Position numbers and translations under genes: made by a program
The notes under the pieces: generated by a model
The model's input: the letters and a program-made list of their open reading frames with translations, nothing else
Told to the model about the DNA's origin: nothing
Databases searched by the model: none
Source: Georhizobium profundi
GTDB lineage: Bacteria > Pseudomonadota > Alphaproteobacteria > Rhizobiales > Rhizobiaceae
Direction of reading: 5' to 3'
NCBI RefSeq assembly: GCF_003952725.1
Contig: NZ_CP032509.1
Location: forward strand, 1,946,001 to 2,010,000
Length of the DNA: 64,000 nt
Shown: in pieces, positions 49,187-57,465 of the stretch
How positions within the stretch are numbered: position 1 is the first letter of the stretch
Layout: every line of letters starts with the position of its first letter

Positions 49187-49214
49187 AGAAAAAGCCCGGT
49201 GGAAACCGGGCTTT
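49187..49214 (-). terminator. Rho-independent terminator of the DUF3618-type gene
   Basis: On the minus strand AAGCCCGG (49213-49206) pairs with CCGGGCTT (49199-49192), followed by TTTTC. It separates this transcript from the CsbD promoter. Confidence 0.8.
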
Positions 49215-49244
49215 CTGCTGAGCTGATCGTCGGTGAACCCGCGA

Positions 49245-50231
49245 TCAATGTACCTGCGGGTTGGACGTCGTCGAAGCCGTCGTTGTCGGAGCGGACGACT
49301 GGTTCGTCGTCGATGCGGCGTTGTTGCCATTCCCGCTAGAAGCCGTCGACGTCGATGCCTTGTCGGCGGCCGGCGTCTTGCGGGCTCGGGTCTGGCGCGC
49401 CTTGCGTACCGTTTCCGAAGCGCCAGCGGCTGCCGTCTTCGATGACGCTGAGGCCGAACGCTTGCGCGTTGCCGGCTCATCCGACGCAGCTTTGCGCGTC
49501 GACTTGCGTGTGGTGCCAGCTGCGGAAGTTGTTGCAACTGGCGCGCTGCGCGGCGCGCGCTTTACAGGTGCACGACGTGCAGGGATCGGGGCATCATCAT
49601 CGCTGTCGTCGGAAAGGGCAGCGAGAACCGGGTCCTGGTTGCGGCGAGCAGCAAACATGGAAGCTGCCGCAGCGCCGATCGCCAGCGCGAACAGGCCCGT
49701 TGCAGTCGGGTTACGCTTGACCCACTCGACACCTTCCTGCGTGGTGTCGGCAGAATAGCGGGCTGCACGACGTGCTGCGAGTTCTGCATCATGTGCCGAA
49801 CGTGTTACGGCGCGGCTCGCGCTCTCGGCGGTCTCTCGGGCGTAGTGCACGGCGTCGTCAGCTGCTTCGACAGCGACATCGGCGGCATCGTGGATGTAGC
49901 CACGGGCCGTATCGGACGCCTTGGATGCATAGCCGCGGATCCGCTGCGTGCCCTTGTCCACGTCACGACGCGACAGAAGGCGCGTGCGCTCGCTGGACTG
50001 GGTTGCGAGGCCAAGCAGGCCGAGCGCCACCAAAGCTGTCGAAAGCGGATTGTTGCGTGCCTTCTGCACGGCCCAATCCAGCATCTCGGTGGCAGAAGGA
50101 TCTTCCTGGCCCGTCACACGGGCAGCCAATGCCTTCGGCGAGAATTCGCGGGCAGTGGTGTCGATCCGGTCTTTCATACGCTCACGCAGGCCGTCGATTT
50201 CTTCTTCGATACGCTCACTTGATTTTGTCAT
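49245..50231 (-). CDS. DUF3618-type stress/envelope protein with long Ala/Thr/Lys tail
   Basis: This 328-residue protein starts with a DUF3618-like segment (TKSSERIEEEIDGLRERMKD, RIDTTAREFSPKALAARVTG). A short hydrophobic stretch NPLSTALVALGLLGLA follows, then an Ala-rich amphipathic region (KASDTARGYIHDAADVAVEA) and a second hydrophobic stretch NPTATGLFALAIGAAAASM. The last 110 residues are low-complexity (Ala, Thr, Ser, Lys, Arg), histone H1-like. Function is unknown. It overlaps the preceding phage-holin-family gene by 17 bases, indicating coupling. Confidence 0.75.
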   Translation of the reverse strand: MTKSSERIEEEIDGLRERMKDRIDTTAREFSPKALAARVTGQEDPSATEMLDWAVQKARNNPLSTALVALGLLGLATQSSERTRLLSRRDVDKGTQRIRGYASKASDTARGYIHDAADVAVEAADDAVHYARETAESASRAVTRSAHDAELAARRAARYSADTTQEGVEWVKRNPTATGLFALAIGAAAASMFAARRNQDPVLAALSDDSDDDAPIPARRAPVKRAPRSAPVATTSAAGTTRKSTRKAASDEPATRKRSASASSKTAAAGASETVRKARQTRARKTPAADKASTSTASSGNGNNAASTTNQSSAPTTTASTTSNPQVH

Positions 50232-50628
50232 TGAAGGTCTCCTTGAATTGGGTCGCATTCTCGCTCGTAGCGCGAATGGTTCTCACAGGTTTCAGATTTT
50301 GCGGCTTAAGCCGGGCGGCCCCGATCCATAGGGCGATGATACCAAACAGAAGGACCGCAGCACCGATTGCGAGTGCTGCGCCGGCCGGGCCGAAGTAAAT
50401 CGCGAGCCACGCAACCAACGCCTGAGCCAGCAGGAAGGTTGCGACAGCACACAGCAGCAGTCCGCAAAAAATCATCGTCAGGCCACTTTGCGCCTGCGAC
50501 AGCTTTTCCGAAAACTCCGCCTTTGCGAGTTCGATCTCTTTGCGGAAGAGATCAATCGTATCTTCGAACAGAGCCCTCAGGTTCTGGATCAGCGACGGCG
50601 GTTGGATCGGTCGTTGTGGATCGGTCAT
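50215..50628 (-). CDS. Phage-holin-superfamily (DUF1469) membrane protein
   Basis: This 137-residue protein has a cytoplasmic helix (IQNLRALFEDTIDLFRKEIE, LAKAEFSEKLSQAQ) and two membrane helices (MIFCGLLLCAVATFLLAQAL, LAIGAAVLLFGIIALWIGAA), the DUF1469/YqjE arrangement. Members travel with YqjD/ElaB-like and DUF3618 genes, as here. The role is unknown, probably at the inner membrane in stationary phase or stress. The start ATG 50628 lies 55 bases from the upstream gene's stop. Confidence 0.85.
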   Translation of the reverse strand: MTDPQRPIQPPSLIQNLRALFEDTIDLFRKEIELAKAEFSEKLSQAQSGLTMIFCGLLLCAVATFLLAQALVAWLAIYFGPAGAALAIGAAVLLFGIIALWIGAARLKPQNLKPVRTIRATSENATQFKETFNDKIK

Positions 50629-50682
50629 CGTTCTCTCAATGCTCGGCAATAAAGTTGCCGGGTACGCAACGCGTCATGTGCC

Positions 50683-51225
50683 TCAGGCGGTCGATTTCGT
50701 CGTGCGCCTGCGGGTGGGCGTGCCTGCGCGCTTTGCGCTGGCGGTCTGGCGTGGCGCGCGCGATTGCGACGGGCGTGGGCTCGCCGGACGCGGCGCCGCA
50801 ATGTTGCGCTGCTGGCGGTGCTGCGCGGCGGACTGCAGGGTGTTGGCGACAAGGAAGCCTGCGATTGCCAGCGCGCCGTAAGCGACCAATGGCTTTTCGC
50901 GCACGAAGTCTTCGACGCGCTGCGTGGCGGAGCGCATGTCGAGATCGTCCACGTTGGTCGTCATCTCTTCGGCCTTGGTGGCGACATCGTCGACCATGCC
51001 GGCAACGGTTGCATAGCCTTCGTCGCGCAGCTCGTCGCCGCCGCGGCGAAGCGCGCGCACGATCGTCATGCAGAAATTCTTGAATGCATTGCGCTGTTCG
51101 TCGACGACGGCTTCAGCCTGTGCGCGTCCAGTCTCGTAAGCCTTGCCGGCAAAGCGGCCGACCTGATCTTCCACGGTCTCGAATACTTCGTTTGCCGTGC
51201 GCTCAATACTTGCTTTCGTGGGCAT
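50683..51225 (-). CDS. YqjD/ElaB-like (nutrient deprivation-induced type) membrane-anchored protein
   Basis: This 180-residue protein has a long amphipathic helical region (SIERTANEVFETVEDQVGRF, AGKAYETGRAQAEAVVDEQR) and one membrane helix (PLVAYGALAIAGFLVANTL). A very basic tail follows (SQSRAPRQTASAKRAGTPTR). The layout recalls the YqjD/ElaB group, which ties ribosomes or nucleic acid to the membrane in stationary phase. ATG 51225 has GGAGGCGG upstream. A perfect EcfG promoter (51253-51277) precedes it. It heads the operon of DUF1469 and DUF3618 genes. Confidence 0.75.
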   Translation of the reverse strand: MPTKASIERTANEVFETVEDQVGRFAGKAYETGRAQAEAVVDEQRNAFKNFCMTIVRALRRGGDELRDEGYATVAGMVDDVATKAEEMTTNVDDLDMRSATQRVEDFVREKPLVAYGALAIAGFLVANTLQSAAQHRQQRNIAAPRPASPRPSQSRAPRQTASAKRAGTPTRRRTTKSTA

Positions 51226-51252
51226 CGTCCGCCTCCGTTTCGTTGCCCCCTC

Positions 51253-51277
51253 AACGCGACGGAAGATGACTTGTTCC
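51253..51277 (-). promoter_or_regulatory. EcfG promoter of the YqjD-like/DUF1469/DUF3618 operon
   Basis: On the minus strand GGAAC (51277-51273), 16 bases, CGTT (51256-51253): an exact consensus. The start codon is 28 bases downstream of the -10. Confidence 0.85.
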
Positions 51278-51311
51278 ACATTTGCTTATGTAAGGTTGCG
51301 TCGCGGCAATA

Positions 51312-52283
51312 TCAGGGCACCAGCACCGTCTTGCCACGCGCGCCGCGCTGCATGATCTCGCTCAAAACGGCGGCTGCATCGTTGAGCGAGCGCTTGTCGC
51401 CGATATGCGGTTTGACGCGGCCATCCGCATGCCAGGCGAAAAGCTCGCGCATGTTGTCCAGATGGAGCGCGCGTTCCCTGGCGATGAAGTTGCCCCAGAA
51501 AACGCCGACGACGGCGAATTCCTTCACCAGTGCGAGGTTGACGGGAAAGCTCGGAATGCGCCCCGCTGCGAAGCCGACGACAAGCAGTCGGCCGCGCCGC
51601 GCCATCAACCGCGTGGCCGTGTCGAAGGCATCGCCTCCAACGGGATCGAAGACGACATCGACACCTCGGCCGTCGGTCTCCTGCTTCACCGCGTCCTTCA
51701 GACCATCATAGCCGAGCACGACGTCGGCGCCGTTGGCTTCAGCCAGCGCACGCTTATCCTCGCTCGATGCGACCGCGATGACATGTGCGCCCATCGCCTT
51801 GCCAATCTGGATCGCGGCAATGCCGGTGGAGCCTGCAGCACCCAGCACCAGCAACGTTTCGCCCGATTGAAGTGACGCACGTTGCTTCAGCGCATGATGC
51901 GACGTGCCATAGGCGCAGAGCAGGGCACAGGCGTCATTGAACGACACGTGCTCGGGGAGCGCGATCAGATTGGCGGGATCGGTCACGATCTCGCTCGCAT
52001 AGCCGCCGGTGGCGAGCAGTGCCGCGACGCGATCGCCGATCGCAAAGCCGTCGACATTGTCGCCCAAGGCCGTGATCGTGCCGGCGACTTCCATGCCGGG
52101 GGTGAACGGCGTTAGTGGCTTCATCTGGTAGAGGCCCTGCACCAGCAACCCGTCTGGGTAGTTCACGCCGATCGCTTCCGCTTTGACCTGCACTTCGTCC
52201 GCGGCCAACGCCTTCAGCTTAACTGTCTCCAGTCGCAACTGATCGAGCGGGCCGAAGGCGTGGCAGACGATGGCGCTGGTCAT
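51312..52283 (-). CDS. NADPH:quinone reductase-like MDR oxidoreductase
   Basis: This 323-residue member of the zinc-free quinone reductase branch has AEAIGVNYPDGLLVQGLYQM, FTPGMEVAGTITALGDNVDG, the nucleotide loop LVLGAAGSTGIAAIQIGKAM, GVDVVFDPVGGDAFDTATRL and FAAGRIPSFPVNLALVKEF. It is usual in CoA- or fatty-acid catabolic loci. Substrate unknown. It overlaps the neighbouring acyl-CoA dehydrogenase stop by 4 bases, so the two are co-translated. The upstream in-frame extension is discarded. Confidence 0.9.
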   Translation of the reverse strand: MTSAIVCHAFGPLDQLRLETVKLKALAADEVQVKAEAIGVNYPDGLLVQGLYQMKPLTPFTPGMEVAGTITALGDNVDGFAIGDRVAALLATGGYASEIVTDPANLIALPEHVSFNDACALLCAYGTSHHALKQRASLQSGETLLVLGAAGSTGIAAIQIGKAMGAHVIAVASSEDKRALAEANGADVVLGYDGLKDAVKQETDGRGVDVVFDPVGGDAFDTATRLMARRGRLLVVGFAAGRIPSFPVNLALVKEFAVVGVFWGNFIARERALHLDNMRELFAWHADGRVKPHIGDKRSLNDAAAVLSEIMQRGARGKTVLVP

Positions 52284-53521
52284 TTGGCGGATCCTTCGCG
52301 GTAAGGGGCGAGTTCGTTGCGCGCCACCTGGCGGCGGTGGACAGCATCTGGTCCATCGGCAAGACGCAGCGTGCGCAGATGCGTCCACATGCGCGCAAGT
52401 GGCGTGTCCTGCGACACGCCCTGACCGCCAAACATCTGCACCGCTTGATCGACGACCTTGAGCGCGACATTCGGCGCTACGACCTTGATCTGGCTGATCC
52501 AGGGCGCTGCAGCTTTTGCATCCTTCTGGTCCATGGCAAAGGCGGCGCGCAGGCAGAGAAGCCGCGCCATCTCGATCTCCATGCGGCATTCGGCGATGAT
52601 GTCGTGGTTGGCGCCGAGATCGGACAGGCGTTTGCCGAAGGCTTCGCGCTCGACGGCGCGTCGGCACATGAGTTCGAGCGCACGCTCCGCCTGGCCGATG
52701 GCACGCATGCAATGGTGGATGCGGCCAGGCCCCAGCCGGCCTTGCGCGATCTCGAAGCCGCGTCCTTCGTCCACGAGTAGGTCCTCGACCGGTACGCGCA
52801 CATCGCTGAAACGCAGATGCAGATGCCCGTGTGGTGCGTCGTCATCGCCATAGACTTCCATGGCCCGCAGCTTCTCTATGCCGGGCGTTTTCGCGTCGAT
52901 CACCAGCATGGAATGGCGGCGGTGGCGCGGTGCGTCTTCGCCACCGGTCCGCACCATCACGATGTAAACGGCGCAGCGCGGATCGCCGGCGCCCGACGCC
53001 CACCATTTCTCGCCGTTCAGCACATAGTGGTCGCCATCGCGTTCGCAGCGCATGGCGATGTTGGTGGCGTCTGAGGACGCGACGTCCGGCTCCGTCATCA
53101 GATAGGCCGAGCGGATGTCACCGGCAAGCAGCGGCTTCAGCCAGCGCTCCTTGTGTATATCCGAGCCGTAGCGTTCGAGCACTTCCATGTTCCCGGTGTC
53201 AGGCGCAGCGCAGTTGAAGATCTCTGCCGCCAGGTGCGACTTGCCCATTTCCTCGGCCAGATAGGCATATTCGACCGTCGTCAGGCCGAAGCCGCGCTCG
53301 CTGTCGGTCAGCCAAAAATTCCAGAGGCCGCGCTCGCGCGCCTTCGCCTTCAATGAGGAGAGGATTTCGCTCTGGCGCAGCGTGTGCGTCCAGCGATCAC
53401 CGTTGCCGACTTCCGCCAGAAATTCCTCGTCGAGCGGGGCGATCTCCTCTTCGATCATCTGCTTCACCGCAGCGTGGATCGGGATGAGCCGTTCCGTCAT
53501 TCCAAGGTCCATGGCGCCCAT
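52280..53521 (-). CDS. Acyl-CoA dehydrogenase (ACAD10/11-like subgroup)
   Basis: This 413-residue flavoprotein has MGKSHLAAEIFNCAAPDTGN, AYLMTEPDVASSDATNIAMR, GEKWWASGAGDPRCAVYIVM, GRGFEIAQGRLGPGRIHHCM and MFGGQGVSQDTPLARMWTHL. The RIHHCMR context and a nearby aminoglycoside-phosphotransferase-like gene are typical of the ACAD10/11 subgroup, which in mammals dehydrates 4-hydroxyacyl-CoAs via phosphorylation. ATG 53521 is preceded by GAGGAAGG. It is divergent from an SDR gene. Confidence 0.92.
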   Translation of the reverse strand: MGAMDLGMTERLIPIHAAVKQMIEEEIAPLDEEFLAEVGNGDRWTHTLRQSEILSSLKAKARERGLWNFWLTDSERGFGLTTVEYAYLAEEMGKSHLAAEIFNCAAPDTGNMEVLERYGSDIHKERWLKPLLAGDIRSAYLMTEPDVASSDATNIAMRCERDGDHYVLNGEKWWASGAGDPRCAVYIVMVRTGGEDAPRHRRHSMLVIDAKTPGIEKLRAMEVYGDDDAPHGHLHLRFSDVRVPVEDLLVDEGRGFEIAQGRLGPGRIHHCMRAIGQAERALELMCRRAVEREAFGKRLSDLGANHDIIAECRMEIEMARLLCLRAAFAMDQKDAKAAAPWISQIKVVAPNVALKVVDQAVQMFGGQGVSQDTPLARMWTHLRTLRLADGPDAVHRRQVARNELAPYREGSAK

Positions 53522-53596
53522 CTCATCCTTCCTCCTCGGTTGTCCTTCGCTGTCTCCATCGACTAAGGATCGATGAGGACAAGGCGGAGGATGCAT

Positions 53597-54418
53597 ATGG
53601 CCTATCTGGAGGACCTCTTTACGGTCAAGGACAAGACGGCGCTCGTGACGGGTGGTGCAACCGGCATCGGACGCATGGTTGCGACGGCGCTCGTCCAGGG
53701 CGGCGCGCATGTCTACATCGCTTCGCGCAAGGGCGCGGACTGCGAAGCGGTCGCGGAAGAGCTCAATGGCCTCGGCGCGCCCGGACGGGCGGAAGGCTTT
53801 GCCGGCGATGTCGGCAGCGAGGAGGGCGTGAAGGCGCTTGCGGCGGAACTGGCGCAGCGCACCGACCGTCTGAATATCCTCGTCAACAATGCCGGTATTT
53901 CCTGGGGCGAGCCGCTCGAGACCTTTCCTCATGCCGCCTGGCAGAAAGTGATGAACGTCAATGTCGCGGGTCTTTTCACGCTGACGCGTGACCTCCTGCC
54001 GCTGCTCGACAAGGCTGCCAGCGATGCGGACCCGGCACGTGTCATCAATCTCGGCTCGGTCATGGGAACGGTGCCGCTCGCCGATGGCGCCTATTCCTAT
54101 TCGGCGTCGAAGGCAGCGGTGCATCACCTCACGCGCATTCTCGCCAATGAATTCGCGGCACGTCGCATCACCGTCAACGCCTTCGCGCCTGGGCCTTTCC
54201 AGAGCAAGATGACGGCATTTGCCACCGGCACGGATGAGAAGGCCGACATCGTCGGTCGGGGCGTTCCGCTGGGGCGCATCGGTTCGCCGGACGATATCGC
54301 AGGCGCCACGCTCTATCTCTGCTCGAAGGCGGGCGCGTATATCTCGGGCGCAATCCTGCCGCTCGATGGCGGCATGTCCGCGCATGACAGCAACCGACTG
54401 TTCAAGGACTTCCAGTGA
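53597..54418 (+). CDS. Short-chain dehydrogenase/reductase
   Basis: This 273-residue classical SDR has the cofactor loop TALVTGGATGIGRMVATALV, NNAGISWGE, the catalytic Ser in NLGSVMGTVPLADGAYSYSA and YSYSASKAAVHHL (Tyr-x3-Lys), and GAILPLDGGMSAHDSN. It is likely a NADP-dependent 3-hydroxyacyl-CoA or sugar-alcohol-type oxidoreductase; substrate unknown. ATG 53597 has GCGGAGG upstream. The stop overlaps the next gene by one base. Confidence 0.9.
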   Translation: MAYLEDLFTVKDKTALVTGGATGIGRMVATALVQGGAHVYIASRKGADCEAVAEELNGLGAPGRAEGFAGDVGSEEGVKALAAELAQRTDRLNILVNNAGISWGEPLETFPHAAWQKVMNVNVAGLFTLTRDLLPLLDKAASDADPARVINLGSVMGTVPLADGAYSYSASKAAVHHLTRILANEFAARRITVNAFAPGPFQSKMTAFATGTDEKADIVGRGVPLGRIGSPDDIAGATLYLCSKAGAYISGAILPLDGGMSAHDSNRLFKDFQ

Positions 54419-55458
54419 TGGCGGCGGCGACGGATATCGTGGACATGCCGGACATCGATGCGCTGGAAGCGGTCCTCGCCGGCGAGATCGCGGGCTTCGA
54501 CCGCATCAGCGAAATGCGCAAGTTCAACACTGGCCAGTCGAACCCGACCTATCTGATCGTCACCGCGGACCGCCGCTTCGTGCTGCGCGCCAAGCCGCCC
54601 GGGCAGCTCTTGAAATCCGCGCATCAGGTCGATCGCGAGTTCCGCGTCATGCGCGCGCTTGGCGGCACGGCTGTGCCGGTTCCAAGGGTCCACTACCTCT
54701 CGCCGGAGGACTCCGTCATCGGCCGGATGTTCTTCGTCATGGAGCATCTGGATGGCCGTATCCTGTGGGATCCGGCGCTGCCCGAACTATCCGCGCACGA
54801 ACGTCAGGCAATCTATGACGCGATGGTCGAGGCGCTGGCCGCGCTGCACGATGTCGACATCGACGCTGCCGGTCTTTCCGATTTCGGGCGGCCCGGCAAT
54901 TATTTCGAGCGCCAGCTGAAGCGCTGGAGCGAGCAGTACCGCGCAAGCGTCATCGATCCCATTACCAACATGGACGCGCTGATCGATTGGTTGTCCGAAA
55001 ACCTGCCGAAGGATGATGGGCAGGTGTCGCTGGTGCATGGCGACTTCCGCATGGACAACATGATCTTTGCCAGGGACAGCGCGACGATCCTCGGCGTTCT
55101 CGACTGGGAGCTGTCGACACTCGGCCACCCCTACGCCGATCTCTCCTACCAGTGCATGCAGTTGCGGCTGCCGCATGACAGCACGTTCAAGGGGCTGGGT
55201 GGGCTGGATCGCGCCGCACTCGGCATCCCGAGCGAAGAGGAGTACGTTACGACCTATTGCCGGCTGCGCGGCATCGATCGCATCGACAATTGGCGCTTCT
55301 ATCTGGCCTTCGCCTTCTTTCGCCTCGGCGCGATCCTGCAGGGCGTGCTGAGGCGCGCTGTCGACGGCAATGCGTCCAATCCGGAACGCGCGCGCGAAAT
55401 GGGCCGCGCGATCCCGCTGATCGCTTCTGAGGCGATCGACGTGATCCGCAATGGGTGA
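54418..55458 (+). CDS. Phosphotransferase family protein (APH/ACAD10-N-like)
   Basis: This 346-residue kinase-like enzyme contains FNTGQSNPTYLIVTADRRFV, LRAKPPGQLLKSAHQVDREF, the catalytic HGD in SLVHGDFRMDNMIFARDS, then LDWELSTLGHPYADLSYQCM. In ACAD10/11 proteins such a domain phosphorylates 4-hydroxyacyl-CoA before elimination, and the nearby acyl-CoA dehydrogenase makes that a reasonable hypothesis. ATG 54418 overlaps the SDR stop; GTG 54415 is an alternative. The next SDR overlaps its end by 8 bases. Confidence 0.88.
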   Translation: MAAATDIVDMPDIDALEAVLAGEIAGFDRISEMRKFNTGQSNPTYLIVTADRRFVLRAKPPGQLLKSAHQVDREFRVMRALGGTAVPVPRVHYLSPEDSVIGRMFFVMEHLDGRILWDPALPELSAHERQAIYDAMVEALAALHDVDIDAAGLSDFGRPGNYFERQLKRWSEQYRASVIDPITNMDALIDWLSENLPKDDGQVSLVHGDFRMDNMIFARDSATILGVLDWELSTLGHPYADLSYQCMQLRLPHDSTFKGLGGLDRAALGIPSEEEYVTTYCRLRGIDRIDNWRFYLAFAFFRLGAILQGVLRRAVDGNASNPERAREMGRAIPLIASEAIDVIRNG

Positions 55459-56227
55459 GCGGTGCGGACCGTTCGCAGGCGCTGTCGTCCTCATCACCGG
55501 GGCGGCCGGCGGGTTCGGGCAGGCGATGGCGAAGCGCTTTGGCGATGCGGGAGCGCGTCTCGTTCTTGCCGATCGCGACGAGGCGCTGCTTGCCGAAAGC
55601 GCAGCCGGGCTGGATTGCGAAACGGTGCTGCTTAGCGGCGACATCATTCACGAAGAGACATCGGCATGTCTTGTCGCTGCGGCGCTCGACCGGTTCGGCG
55701 CCATCGATGTCGCCATCAACAATGCCGGGATCGCGACGGCCTTCAAGCCGCTGCATGAGGTGACGGCAGCGGAAGCAGAGCAGTTGATCGCCGTCAATCT
55801 TATGGGCGTCATCCATGGCATGCGGCATCAACTCCCGCCGATGCGCCTGCGCTTTGCCGAGACGGGCCGGCCCTCCGCCATCGTCAACATCGCTTCCATT
55901 GCCGGCGTCATCGGCGCCAATGGGCTCGCGGTCTACGCGGCGGCGAAGCACGGCGTCGTCGGACTGACGAAATCGGCGGCGCTCGAGAATGCCCGCCATG
56001 GCGTGCGGGTCAACGCGATCTGCCCGACATTTTCCCCAACCGCGATGGTGACCGAGACGATCACGAAAGGCGGCCCGGACGTGGATCTTCTGGCAAAAGG
56101 CATCCCGATGCGGCGGCTGGCGAGCGTCGAGGACGTGGTCGAAGCCGTGCTCTATGCGGCGTCACCTGCATCGAGCTTCATCACCGGCCAGACATTCAAT
56201 GTCGACGGCGGCATCACCGCTGGCTAG
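55451..56227 (+). CDS. Short-chain dehydrogenase/reductase
   Basis: This 258-residue SDR has VVLITGAAGGFGQAMAKRFG, NNAGIATAFKPLHE, NIASIAGVIGANGLAVYAAA with Tyr-x3-Lys (YAAAKHG) and ITGQTFNVDGG. It is coupled to the phosphotransferase gene and forms the end of the 53597-56227 acyl-metabolism operon. The reaction is unknown; an NAD-dependent secondary alcohol or 3-hydroxyacyl dehydrogenase is typical. Confidence 0.9.
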   Translation: MGERCGPFAGAVVLITGAAGGFGQAMAKRFGDAGARLVLADRDEALLAESAAGLDCETVLLSGDIIHEETSACLVAAALDRFGAIDVAINNAGIATAFKPLHEVTAAEAEQLIAVNLMGVIHGMRHQLPPMRLRFAETGRPSAIVNIASIAGVIGANGLAVYAAAKHGVVGLTKSAALENARHGVRVNAICPTFSPTAMVTETITKGGPDVDLLAKGIPMRRLASVEDVVEAVLYAASPASSFITGQTFNVDGGITAG

Positions 56228-56236
56228 GTTTTGTCG

Positions 56237-56608
56237 ATGACCCATTCGAAGAGCGATCCGACCGTCAGGCTGCGCATCGTGCTCGGCCCCGACATCGCGT
56301 TCGGGCCCGGCAAGGCGGACCTGCTCGATGGGATCCGCGAGACTGGTTCGATCGCAGCGGCGGGCCGGCGCATGGGTATGAGCTACAAGCGCGCCTGGAC
56401 GCTGATTGAAACGCTCAATCGAAACTTCTCCAAGCCACTGGTCGAAACATCCAAGGGCGGCTCAGAGCGCGGCGGCGCCGTGCTGACTGAAGCCGGGGAG
56501 GCGGCGCTTGCGCTCTACCGACAGATGGAGGCGCGGCTGGTCGCCGAGAGCGTCGCAGAGGTCAAGCAACTGAAGGCGATGCTCTCCGATATGTCCGAAC
56601 GGAAATAA
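56237..56608 (+). CDS. ModE-type winged-helix regulator lacking the molybdate-binding domain
   Basis: This 123-residue protein is the N-terminal ModE/LysR-like DNA-binding domain only: LLDGIRETGSIAAAGRRMGM, SYKRAWTLIETLNRNFSKPL and ALYRQMEARLVAE. Full ModE proteins add two MOP domains that bind molybdate; here they are absent. It lies directly before modABC and probably regulates it by another molybdate signal. Start ATG 56237 (TTG 56231 possible). Confidence 0.85.
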   Translation: MTHSKSDPTVRLRIVLGPDIAFGPGKADLLDGIRETGSIAAAGRRMGMSYKRAWTLIETLNRNFSKPLVETSKGGSERGGAVLTEAGEAALALYRQMEARLVAESVAEVKQLKAMLSDMSERK

Positions 56609-56646
56609 CGGTTGCGCGGCCGCTTTATCTCTGGTTCCCTGCCGAT

Positions 56647-57465
56647 ATGTTCGTGAAAACCTATCGGGCAACTTTTCCCATGCTGACATCGCCTGCCATG
56701 CTCCGCCGTTTCACCGTCGGCGCGCTCGCGTATGCTGCGGTGATAGGCGCACAGTCCGCGCGCGCGGCGGAAGCGACACTTGCTGTTGCCGCGAATTTTG
56801 CCGAGGTGGCCGAGGTTCTCGTCGATGCGTTTGAAGCAGAAACCGATCACACGTTGAGGATCTCCGCAGGGTCGACCGGGCAGCTTTATGCGCAGATCAT
56901 CAACGGTGCGCCGTTCGACGTGTTTCTTTCCGCAGACCAGCGCACCGTCGCGCAGCTGGAAGCCGAAGGGGGTGCGGCCGAGGGAACGCGTTTCACCTAT
57001 GCGATCGGCAAGCTGACGCTGTGGAGCACTGACGGCGCGCTGATCGGAGATGACGGCGCGGCATTCCTTCAAGCCAACGCCTTCCGTGCACTCGCGATCG
57101 CAAATCCCGATGTCGCGCCCTATGGGCTGGCAGCGCGTCAGACGCTGGAAGCGCTCGGTCTTTGGGAGACGCTCGAGCCCAAGATCGTGCGCGGCGAAAA
57201 CATCGGTCAGACCCACGCGATGGTTTCGACCGGTAATGCGGAAGCCGGCTTCGTCGCGCTGTCCTACGTGCTCAGCCCTTCCAATAAGCAGCCCGGCAGC
57301 CGCTGGGACGTGCCCCAGGAGTTTTATGAGCCGATCCGCCAGGATGCGGTCGTCACCGCGCGCGGCGCGGACAATGAGGCTGCGACTGCGTTTATCGCAT
57401 ATCTTGCCAGCGCGCCGGCAAAGGCCATTATCGAAGACTATGGCTACGCACAGAATAGGGCCTGA
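56647..57465 (+). CDS. modA: Molybdate ABC transporter, substrate-binding protein ModA
   Basis: This 272-residue periplasmic protein has a signal peptide (through GAQSARAAE), then ATLAVAANFAEVAEVLVDAF, LRISAGSTGQLYAQIINGAP, FDVFLSADQRTVAQLE and ANPDVAPYGLAARQTLEALG. ModA binds molybdate or tungstate. The start ATG 56647 gives a long signal; ATG 56680 would give a shorter one. Its stop overlaps modB start by one base. Confidence 0.93.
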   Translation: MFVKTYRATFPMLTSPAMLRRFTVGALAYAAVIGAQSARAAEATLAVAANFAEVAEVLVDAFEAETDHTLRISAGSTGQLYAQIINGAPFDVFLSADQRTVAQLEAEGGAAEGTRFTYAIGKLTLWSTDGALIGDDGAAFLQANAFRALAIANPDVAPYGLAARQTLEALGLWETLEPKIVRGENIGQTHAMVSTGNAEAGFVALSYVLSPSNKQPGSRWDVPQEFYEPIRQDAVVTARGADNEAATAFIAYLASAPAKAIIEDYGYAQNRA

